Part shown: piece by piece, positions 57,167-64,000 of the stretch
Numbering within the stretch: the stretch's first letter is position 1
How the letters are laid out: every line of letters starts with the position of its first letter
Assembly (NCBI RefSeq): GCF_002245655.1
Contig: NZ_NOIH01000033.1
Coordinates: 1-64,000, forward strand
DNA: 64,000 nucleotides
Source: Thauera propionica
GTDB lineage: Bacteria > Pseudomonadota > Gammaproteobacteria > Burkholderiales > Rhodocyclaceae
Direction of reading: 5' to 3'
Made by a program: the position numbers and the translations under genes
Notes under the pieces: model-generated
Seen by the model: the letters and a program-made list of their open reading frames with translations, nothing else
What the model was told of the DNA's origin: nothing
Databases searched by the model: none

Positions 57167-57168
57167 CC

Positions 57169-58374
57169 ATGCGCATCCTCCACATCCTCGATCACTCCAT
57201 TCCGCTGCACAGCGGCTACACCTTCCGCACTGCGGCCATCCTGCGTGAGCAGCGTGCGCTGGGCTGGGAGACGTTTCACCTGACCTCGCCCAAGCAGGGC
57301 AAGGTAGCGGCTGACGTCGAGGACGTCGATGGCTTGCGCTTCTACCGCAGCCCGGTGCCCGAAGCGGGGCCCGCCGGCATCAACGAGCTGCGCCTGATGC
57401 GTGCCACCAAGACGCGGCTGGAGCAGCTCGCGCGCGAGCTGAAGCCCGATGTGCTGCACGCGCATTCGCCCGTCCTCAACGCCATCCCGGCCATCCGCGT
57501 CGGCAAGCGGCTCGGGATTCCGGTGGTCTACGAGATCCGCGCCTTCTGGGAGGACGCCGCAGTCGACCACGGCACCACGGCCGAGGGCAGCCTGCGTTAT
57601 CGCGCCACGCGCGCCATGGAAACCTGGGCGCTCAAGCGCGTCGATCACGCGTTCACCATCTGCGAAGGGCTGCGCGCGGACATCGTCGCCCGTGGCATTC
57701 CGTCCGCCAAGGTCAGCGTGATCCCCAACGCGGTCGACATCGAAGGATTCCAGCTCTCGGGCGATGCGGACCCAGTGCTGCGCCATCAGCTCGGGCTGGC
57801 GGGCACCACCACCGTCGGTTTCGTCGGGTCTTTCTATGCCTACGAAGGTCTCGACCTGCTGCTCGACGCCTTCCCTGCGCTGTTGCAGAAGCGTCCCGAC
57901 CTGCGCCTGCTGCTGGTGGGTGGCGGCCCGCAGGAGGCCAACCTCAAGGCGCAGGCGCAGCAACTGGGCGTTGTCGACAAGATCGTCTTTACCGGTCGCG
58001 TGCCGCACAGCGAGGTCAGCCGTTACTACGACCAGATCGACTTGCTCGCCTATCCGCGCCACTCGATGCGCCTCACCGAGCTCGTAACCCCGCTCAAGCC
58101 GCTCGAGGCCATGGCGCAGGGGCGGCTGTTCGTCGCGTCCGACGTCGGTGGCCACAAGGAGCTGATCCGCGACGGCGAAACCGGTCGGCTCTTCCGCGCG
58201 GGCGATCCGGATGCGCTCGCTGCCGCCATCGGCGACATGCTCGACCACCGCGAGCGGTGGCCGGAGATGCGTGCGGCCGGGCGGGAGTTCGTCGAGAAGG
58301 TGCGCAACTGGAAGAACAGTGTGGCGAACTATGTCCCGGTCTATGACCGCCTGGCGGCCAAGCGTGTGGCCTGA
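57169..58374 (+). CDS. XrtA-associated glycosyltransferase 3
   Basis: A 401-residue GT4 enzyme starting MRILHILDHSIPLHSGYTFR, the signature of an exosortase-A-associated family. AHSPVLNAIPAI and VVYEIRAFWEDAAVD lie in the acceptor half; VIPNAVDIEGF, FVGSFYAYEGLDLLLDA and TELVTPLKPLEAMAQGRLFV in the donor half. It follows hepT by only two bases, which suggests that the toxin-antitoxin pair was inserted just upstream of its start. Confidence 0.92.
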   Translation: MRILHILDHSIPLHSGYTFRTAAILREQRALGWETFHLTSPKQGKVAADVEDVDGLRFYRSPVPEAGPAGINELRLMRATKTRLEQLARELKPDVLHAHSPVLNAIPAIRVGKRLGIPVVYEIRAFWEDAAVDHGTTAEGSLRYRATRAMETWALKRVDHAFTICEGLRADIVARGIPSAKVSVIPNAVDIEGFQLSGDADPVLRHQLGLAGTTTVGFVGSFYAYEGLDLLLDAFPALLQKRPDLRLLLVGGGPQEANLKAQAQQLGVVDKIVFTGRVPHSEVSRYYDQIDLLAYPRHSMRLTELVTPLKPLEAMAQGRLFVASDVGGHKELIRDGETGRLFRAGDPDALAAAIGDMLDHRERWPEMRAAGREFVEKVRNWKNSVANYVPVYDRLAAKRVA

Positions 58375-58375
58375 G

Positions 58376-59509
58376 ATGGCCAAGGATTTTCGCGACCTGC
58401 GCATCCTGCTTGTCGGCCCGCTGCCCCCGCCGGCGGGCGGCATGGCCAACCAGACCCGTCAGCTCGCCGAGTTGCTGCGCGGGGAGGGGGCGAGCGTCGA
58501 ACTGGTTCAGGTGAATGCTCCCTATAGACCTGCCTGGGCGGGCCGCCTCAAGGGCGTGCGCGCCATATTCCGTCTGTTGCCGTATCTGGTGCAGCTCTGG
58601 CAGGCCAGCGGCCGCGCCGACATCGTGCATCTGATGGCCAACTCGGGCTGGTCGTGGCACCTGTTTGCGATGCCGGCGATCCGCCTTGCTGCGCTGCGGG
58701 GCACGCCGGTGGTGGTCAATTACCGAGGTGGCGAAGCGGGTCCTTTCCTTGCCAAGGCGGCGGATTCCGTACGCCGGACATTGCGCCACAGCGCCAGTCT
58801 GCTGCTGCCCTCGGGTTTCCTGCTTGAAGTGTTCGCGCGCCACGGCATGCAGGGCAGGGTGGTGCCGAACATCATCGACCTGGTCCGCTTCCATCCGGCG
58901 CAGCACTACCCGCCCAACCCGCAGGCGCCGCACATCGTTGTGGCGCGCAACCTCGAACCCATCTACGGCATAGACGTTGCGCTGCGGGCTTTTGCCGTCG
59001 TCGCCTCAAAGCTGCCGGCGGCGCGCTTATCGATTGCCGGCAGCGGGCCGCTGCGCGAATCGCTCGAACAACTCGCCGCCGCGCTCGGTGTGGCCGACCG
59101 GGTTCGTTTTACTGGCCGTCTTGACCGCGAGCAGATGGCCGCGCTGTACCGCGAGGCGGACCTCAGCCTCAACCCCAGCCACGTCGACAACATGCCCAAT
59201 TCGGTGCTCGAATCCCTGGCCAGCGGGGTGCCCGTCGTCAGTACCGATGTCGGCGGCGTGCCCTTCATCGTCGAGCACGGTCGCACCGCGCTGCTGGTGC
59301 CGGCTAGCGATGCGGAATCCATGGGCGCTGCCGCCTTGCAGGTCCTGACCGATCCGGTCTGTGCCAGTGCGCTGCGCGCCACCGGCCTGCAAGCCGTGCA
59401 GCGCTACCGCTGGGAGGCCGTACGCGACACCCTGCTCGCCGCTTACCAAGACGCCATGCACCTGCCTGCCGAAACCATGCGGCCTGCAGCCCGAGAGAAA
59501 ACACCATGA
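58376..59509 (+). CDS. Glycosyltransferase 4 of the locus
   Basis: A 377-residue GT4 enzyme. It begins MAKDFRDLRILLVGPLPPPA with GGMANQTRQLAELL; the donor site shows ARNLEPIYGIDVALRAF and SHVDNMPNSVLESLASGVPV. The ATG at 58376, one base after the previous stop, was preferred to a long upstream frame within the preceding gene. It has a four-base overlap with the next gene. Its sugar is unknown. Confidence 0.88.
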   Translation: MAKDFRDLRILLVGPLPPPAGGMANQTRQLAELLRGEGASVELVQVNAPYRPAWAGRLKGVRAIFRLLPYLVQLWQASGRADIVHLMANSGWSWHLFAMPAIRLAALRGTPVVVNYRGGEAGPFLAKAADSVRRTLRHSASLLLPSGFLLEVFARHGMQGRVVPNIIDLVRFHPAQHYPPNPQAPHIVVARNLEPIYGIDVALRAFAVVASKLPAARLSIAGSGPLRESLEQLAAALGVADRVRFTGRLDREQMAALYREADLSLNPSHVDNMPNSVLESLASGVPVVSTDVGGVPFIVEHGRTALLVPASDAESMGAAALQVLTDPVCASALRATGLQAVQRYRWEAVRDTLLAAYQDAMHLPAETMRPAAREKTP

Positions 59510-60864
59510 GCGACCTCTACACCCGCTTCGTCTCCGGCGTGCTCTTCCCGCTGCAGGAACGCCTCAAGAAGCACGACACCGTGCGCGTTCATCGCGAGAT
59601 GGACGCCGCTCAGTGGTGGCCGCGCGAGCGTATCCAGGACTTGCAGCTCCAGCGTCTCAAGGCGCTGCTGAACGATGTGGCCGTGCATGTGCCCTACTAC
59701 CGCGCGCTCTTCGCCCGCATCGGCTTCGACCCCGCCTCCGTGCGCAGCGTGGCCGACCTGCAGGCGCTACCCTTCCTCACCAAGGCCGAGATCCGCGCGC
59801 ATAGCGACGCCTTGCGCGCCGATAACGCGGTGGGTCTGGCCCGCTTCAACACCGGTGGCAGCAGCGGCGAGCCGCTGATCTTCTTCATCGGCACCGAGCG
59901 CGTCACCCACGACGTCGCCGCCAAATGGCGCGCTACGCGCTGGTGGGACGTCGACATTGGCGATCGCGAGATCGTGGTGTGGGGCTCGCCGATCGAACTC
60001 GGCACGCAAGACCGTGTGCGCCTGGTGCGCGACGCGCTGATGCGTACCGAGCTGCTGCGTGCGTTCGAGATGTCCGACGACAAGGTTGATGGTTTCATCG
60101 CCCGCATCCGCGAACGCCGGCCGAAGATGCTGTTCGGCTACCCCTCGGCCATCAGCCACATTGCCCTGCGCGCCGAGCAACGTGGTGTCCGACTCGACGA
60201 CCTGGGCATCAAGGTGGTGTTCTGCACGTCTGAACGACTCTACGACCACCAGCGTGAGACCATCAGCCGGCTCTTCCGCTGCCCGGTTGCCAATGGCTAC
60301 GGCGGGCGCGACGCCGGCTTCATTGCCCACGAATGCCCCAGCGGCAACATGCACATCACCGCCGAGGACATCGTCGTCGAGATCATCGACGAGGCGGGCA
60401 GGGTGCTGCCGGCAGGCCAGTCGGGAGAGATCGTCGTTACCCACCTGGCCACGCGCGACTACCCCTTCATCCGCTACCGCACTGGCGACATCGGTACGCT
60501 GGGTGACGAAGCCTGCCCCTGCGGGCGCGGGCTGCCCATCCTAAGGGACATCCAGGGGCGGAGCACCGACTTCGTGGTTGCCGAAGACGGTACGGTGCTG
60601 CACGGGCTTTCGCTGATCTACATACTGCGCGACATCCCCGCGGTGCGTGCCTTCAAGATCGTGCAGGAAACTCGCAGCCACACGCGGGCGTTGATCGTGC
60701 CGGAGCTGGGGGCGAGCACCGATGGGCTGGACTGCGCCGTGATTGACGGCTTCCGCCGCAGGCTTGGGGCAGGTGTGCAGGTGTCGGTGGAGTTTGTTGA
60801 GTCCATCCCGGCCGAGAAGTCCGGGAAGTTCCGCTACGTGGTCAGCCACGTGGCCGTCCGGTAA
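59506..60864 (+). CDS. CapK-like adenylating enzyme (phenylacetate-CoA-ligase fold)
   Basis: A 452-residue ANL-superfamily protein. The adenylate motif is NTGGSSGEPLIFF (residues about 116-128), the second motif VANGYGGRDAGFIAHEC, and the late YRTGDIGTLGDEACPCGRGL. It lacks typical acyl-CoA ligase length and resembles CapK/F390-synthetase-like proteins found in capsule loci, where they may activate an acid for transfer to sugar. It lies between a glycosyltransferase and the O-ligase gene, so it probably decorates the polysaccharide; the acid is unknown. Confidence 0.85.
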   Translation: MSDLYTRFVSGVLFPLQERLKKHDTVRVHREMDAAQWWPRERIQDLQLQRLKALLNDVAVHVPYYRALFARIGFDPASVRSVADLQALPFLTKAEIRAHSDALRADNAVGLARFNTGGSSGEPLIFFIGTERVTHDVAAKWRATRWWDVDIGDREIVVWGSPIELGTQDRVRLVRDALMRTELLRAFEMSDDKVDGFIARIRERRPKMLFGYPSAISHIALRAEQRGVRLDDLGIKVVFCTSERLYDHQRETISRLFRCPVANGYGGRDAGFIAHECPSGNMHITAEDIVVEIIDEAGRVLPAGQSGEIVVTHLATRDYPFIRYRTGDIGTLGDEACPCGRGLPILRDIQGRSTDFVVAEDGTVLHGLSLIYILRDIPAVRAFKIVQETRSHTRALIVPELGASTDGLDCAVIDGFRRRLGAGVQVSVEFVESIPAEKSGKFRYVVSHVAVR

Positions 60865-60878
60865 GGAAGCAAAGCCAG

Positions 60879-62237
60879 ATGCGTGACTTGCTGATTGTCT
60901 CGATCGTGGGCGTGATGGCGGCGATGGCGCTCAAGCGCCCCTGGATCGGCGTAATGCTCTGGACCTGGCTAAGCATTATGAGTCCGCACCGTTATGCATG
61001 GGGCTTCGCCTATTCGGCGCCGCTCGCAGCGGTTGCGGCCGCAGCAACACTGCTTGGTCTGTTCCTTACGCGGGAACGGCAAAGTCCCTTCCAGGGGCCA
61101 CCCATGGTGTGGTTCCTGCTGCTCACATTGGCCATAACGTTTTCCTGGCTTTTGGGCATGGATACGGCTGGCGACTACGAGCAGTGGAACAAGGTGATGA
61201 AGATCTACTTCATGACCTTTGTGGCGGCTGCACTGCTGTTCTCCAAGCACCACATCATTGCGTTTGCCTGGGTCTCGGCGGGCTCCCTGGCTGTGCTTGG
61301 GGTCAAGGGCGGGGTCTTCACGATCCTGACCGGGGGCAATTATCGGACCTGGGGCCCGACCGGGTCCTTCATCCAGGACAACAATGAGTTTGCGCTTGCC
61401 CTGATCATGGCCATCCCGCTGCTGCACTTCCTGCAACTTCAGGTCAGCAAGGCTTGGATCCGCCATGGCATATCCGCCGCCATGCTGCTTTGCGCCGCGT
61501 CGGCGTTGGGTTCCCACTCCCGTGGCGCGTTGTTGGCCATTGCCGCCATGGGCGCCATGTTCTGGTGGCGCAGCAAGAAGAAGGGCCCGATCGCACTGAT
61601 GATTGGCGTCGTGGTACTGGCACTGCTGCCGATGATGCCCGAGCACTGGTGGAGTCGGATGGACACGATCAGGACTTACGAGGAAGACGCGTCAGCCATG
61701 GGGCGCATCAATGCCTGGATCGTGGCCTTCCAGGTAGCCAAGCATCATTTGTTCGGTGCCGGCATGAGCTACCAGCATGAGATCCTTTTCATGCTGTACG
61801 GGGTTTACGATCAGAAAACGCTTGCTGCACACAGCATCTACTTCCAGATCCTCGGCAACCACGGCTTTCTCGGGCTGTTCCTGTACCTGGCGATGTGGGT
61901 GTCAGCCTACCGCATGGCTGGCTGGCTCAACAGAAATGCCCGCGGCAACCCGGAGACACGCTGGGCGGCCGACCTGGGCGCGATGGCGCAGGTCTGTTTT
62001 GTCGGCTTCGCCGTGGGTGGGGCATTCCTGAGTCTTTCATACTTCGACCTGCCCTATAACGTGATGGTGATGGTGGTGCTCGCCAAGCGTTGGGTCGTCA
62101 CCCGCGCCTGGGAGCGGGAGGCGCCGGTGTCTTTCCTCGAGTACGCCGGCCTGCGACGTTCCAAACACCAGCAGAGCGGGTCTTCCGCTGCGCCGGCTCC
62201 TCAGGCGAGCAATCGAACAAGGTCGGTGAAACCGTGA
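60879..62237 (+). CDS. XrtA-associated O-glycosylation/O-antigen ligase-like protein
   Basis: A 452-residue polytopic inner-membrane protein (ten or more segments) of the Wzy/WaaL type. Features are an early MSPHRYAWGFAY, the periplasmic-loop part GPTGSFIQDNNEFALALIMA and SHSRGALLAIAAMGAMFWW. Members in exosortase A loci are proposed to link or polymerise glycans, perhaps on PEP-CTERM proteins. The C-terminal 40 residues are a polar cytoplasmic tail. AAGGAAGC precedes the ATG; it overlaps the next gene by four bases. Confidence 0.9.
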   Translation: MRDLLIVSIVGVMAAMALKRPWIGVMLWTWLSIMSPHRYAWGFAYSAPLAAVAAAATLLGLFLTRERQSPFQGPPMVWFLLLTLAITFSWLLGMDTAGDYEQWNKVMKIYFMTFVAAALLFSKHHIIAFAWVSAGSLAVLGVKGGVFTILTGGNYRTWGPTGSFIQDNNEFALALIMAIPLLHFLQLQVSKAWIRHGISAAMLLCAASALGSHSRGALLAIAAMGAMFWWRSKKKGPIALMIGVVVLALLPMMPEHWWSRMDTIRTYEEDASAMGRINAWIVAFQVAKHHLFGAGMSYQHEILFMLYGVYDQKTLAAHSIYFQILGNHGFLGLFLYLAMWVSAYRMAGWLNRNARGNPETRWAADLGAMAQVCFVGFAVGGAFLSLSYFDLPYNVMVMVVLAKRWVVTRAWEREAPVSFLEYAGLRRSKHQQSGSSAAPAPQASNRTRSVKP

Positions 62238-63214
62238 TCGGTCTCCTTGGTTTGTGTGTCCCGAAACTGGGGCTGTCCGCGCTTTCGCCGGGTGGGCAGC
62301 GTGGCCGGCTGTCGATCCTGATCTTCCATCGCGTGCTGCCCGTGCCGGACCCCTTGTTCCCGGACGAGGTCGACGCCGCGCGCTTTGACGAACTCCTGAC
62401 CTGGCTGGGTCACTGGATGAACGTCTTGCCACTGGACGAGGCGGTGCGGCGGCTCAAGGCGGGCAGTTTGCCGCCCAGGGCTGCGGCGATCACCTTTGAT
62501 GATGGTTACGCCGATAACAGAACGATTGCCATGCCCTTGCTGCAGAAGCACAAGCTGTCAGCGGCGTTCTTCGTTGCCACTGGCTTCCTTGATGGGGGCC
62601 GCATGTGGAACGACACGATCATCGAGTCGGTGCGCGGCGCGGCGCGGGATAGTCTGGCCTGCAAGGCTGCAGGTATCCCTCCGCTTGCCTTGGGAACCCT
62701 GGAGCAGAAAAGAGCTGCCGTCGCTACGCTGATCTCCGGGATCAAGCATCTCCCCTCCGCCCAGCGGGCAGAGGCTGTTGCTGAAGTGGCAGAGTCCTCT
62801 GCTGCAATGCTGCCAAACGATTTGATGATGAGTTCTGCCCAGGTGCGTGAACTGCGAGACGCTGGCATGGTGGTGGGCGCCCACACCGTCAGCCACCCGA
62901 TTCTGGCCCGGCTGGAATTCGTACGTGCGCAGGATGAGGTCGCAACCAGCAAGCATGTCCTCGAGGCGCTGTTGGGCGAAAAGCTAGGCTTGTTTGCCTA
63001 TCCCAACGGAAAGCTCGACGCAGATTACTGCGGTGAGCATGTCGAGCTTGTGAAATCTCTCGGTTTCGAGGCGGCCGTATCCACAAACTGGGGAGCGGCC
63101 GGCGCTGGTTGTGATTTATTTCAGTTGCCGCGTTTTACGCCATGGGATAAGGATGCCGGCCGATTCGGCCTGCGCCTTGCTTCAAACCTGCGGCGTCGAT
63201 ACCCCGGAGCATGA
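62234..63214 (+). CDS. Second polysaccharide deacetylase
   Basis: A 326-residue NodB-fold protein, distinct from the deacetylase at 48739. AITFDDGYADN holds the metal aspartates, GAHTVSHPIL the histidines, and LFAYPNGKLDADYC the conserved loop. It starts with GTG in a GTGA overlap with the ligase gene; the upstream open frame overlaps that gene and is not used. An insertion of about 70 residues (SVRGAARDSL to SSAAML) separates the motifs, as in some exopolysaccharide deacetylases. It is the last + strand gene of the locus. Confidence 0.88.
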   Translation: MIGLLGLCVPKLGLSALSPGGQRGRLSILIFHRVLPVPDPLFPDEVDAARFDELLTWLGHWMNVLPLDEAVRRLKAGSLPPRAAAITFDDGYADNRTIAMPLLQKHKLSAAFFVATGFLDGGRMWNDTIIESVRGAARDSLACKAAGIPPLALGTLEQKRAAVATLISGIKHLPSAQRAEAVAEVAESSAAMLPNDLMMSSAQVRELRDAGMVVGAHTVSHPILARLEFVRAQDEVATSKHVLEALLGEKLGLFAYPNGKLDADYCGEHVELVKSLGFEAAVSTNWGAAGAGCDLFQLPRFTPWDKDAGRFGLRLASNLRRRYPGA

Positions 63215-63237
63215 CTGCAGCAGACGACTCTTGATGC

Positions 63238-64000
63238 TTAGCGCCTCACGAAACGAACAGCCGTGCTGATCACGTTGACGAGTTCCTCGCGCAACGGGTG
63301 TTTCAGCAGGAATAGTCCGGCAACCCAAGCTCCAAGGGCTGTCAGGCCCGACAGGGCAAGAAGGGAGAACCTCATGGACATTGAGTCGGCATCTGCAATC
63401 GGCGACAGCCACAGCAGGCCTGGACCCAGGAGCGTGAGAAGAGAGAGCACGGATGCGGTGGCGATGCTCTTCCACAACTGTGCGAAGCCGACGCCGAGGT
63501 ATCGTCGCAACCCGTACTGGTAGGCCGCAGCTTCGATCGCAGCGACGATCCCGAGAAGCGGGACCACGCGTTCGAGCGGCAGCCAGATCGAGGTGAGCAG
63601 GACAGCAATGCGGATTGCCTGCACGACACACTCTAGGTACAGGACACTGGATACCTGGCCGCTTGCGATAAGGGAAAGCCTTGCAAGCGCGTAGGGCGCC
63701 GTGAATATCGCGAAGAGGCATAGTAGCGTTGCCAGCGGTGCGGATACCAGCCACTGATCGCCGAAGAAAAAGAGGATCAGCGGTTCCGCCAGAAGCGCAA
63801 GCAGAGCCAGAAATGGGATTGTGACCCCGATCAGATAGGTCGTTGCCCGTGCGTAAAGTTCTGCGGGATCGGCGCCATCTCGGATTGCCTGGGCAAAGGT
63901 GGGAAAATGCACCCCGTTCACCACGGCAACGAGTTGCCCAAGCAGCATGTCACGCAAACCGGCCGCCCGGCTGTAGTAGGCCACCGCTGAAAAGCCTAGC
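63238..64000 (-). CDS. Oligosaccharide flippase (Wzx-like), 5' part outside the window
   Basis: The C-terminal 254 residues of a polytopic MATE-type flippase that moves lipid-linked oligosaccharides across the inner membrane. The frame is open through the right edge (LGFSAVAYYSRAAGLRDML). At least seven membrane segments are visible, for example TTYLIGVTIPFLALLALLA. It faces the deacetylase gene on the opposite strand, so the exopolysaccharide locus has a second transcript running towards 63238. Confidence 0.88.
   Translation of the reverse strand, partial: LGFSAVAYYSRAAGLRDMLLGQLVAVVNGVHFPTFAQAIRDGADPAELYARATTYLIGVTIPFLALLALLAEPLILFFFGDQWLVSAPLATLLCLFAIFTAPYALARLSLIASGQVSSVLYLECVVQAIRIAVLLTSIWLPLERVVPLLGIVAAIEAAAYQYGLRRYLGVGFAQLWKSIATASVLSLLTLLGPGLLWLSPIADADSMSMRFSLLALSGLTALGAWVAGLFLLKHPLREELVNVISTAVRFVRR

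Overview
The window is a GC-rich chromosomal segment of a betaproteobacterium. The gene order, the protein sequences and the exosortase A cluster fit the Rhodocyclales (Azoarcus/Thauera-like) best. That placement is an inference from family resemblance, not a database result. No tRNA, rRNA, CRISPR array, insertion sequence or phage gene was seen.

1-14475 is the ribosomal superoperon: the end of tuf, then the S10, spc and alpha blocks (rpsJ to rplQ, with secY, infA, rpmJ and rpoA), all on the + strand. It ends at a strong intrinsic terminator after rplQ. Three internal promoters can be proposed (before rplC, rplN and rpsM). Two of them sit inside or against hairpins. Ribosomal protein S4 is the four-cysteine, zinc-binding form.

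14508-36690 is a mixed housekeeping region: galE, uvrA (-), an MFS exporter, ssb, an MBL-fold hydrolase, tcdA, a small CbiX-like chelatase, an RND efflux operon ending in a DUF2892 protein, a PilZ protein, dsbB (-), a LysR regulator divergent from an azoreductase, a pirin, ybiB (-), two tandem beta-hydroxyacid dehydrogenase paralogues, and a minus-strand operon of a methionine-type aminotransferase, mtnA and a fuculose-aldolase-like gene. That last trio looks like the methylthioadenosine-to-DHAP shunt rather than the classical methionine salvage pathway.

36858-41477 holds a PP0621-type protein, the pilS-pilR two-component pair, and a minus-strand MBL/beta-CASP gene broken by one in-frame amber codon.

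41751-64000 is a nearly complete exosortase A (XrtA/EpsH) exopolysaccharide and protein-sorting locus: export lipoprotein, chain-length protein, tyrosine autokinase, outer-membrane protein, locus ATPase, WecB epimerase, two deacetylases, FemAB-like protein, four glycosyltransferases, XrtA fused to EpsI, an asparagine-synthase-like amidotransferase, a CapK-like adenylating enzyme, an O-antigen-ligase-like protein and a flippase cut by the window edge. Together these make, modify, polymerise and export an envelope polysaccharide and process PEP-CTERM proteins. A MntA-HepT toxin-antitoxin pair is lodged inside the run of genes. A GG-N10-GC sequence upstream suggests sigma-54 control.

The most unusual signals are a 42-bp dyad that combines operator, promoter and start codon of the RND adaptor gene (probably a leaderless transcript), a similar but weaker dyad at the broken MBL gene, the single amber codon itself, and the toxin-antitoxin pair inside the exopolysaccharide locus.
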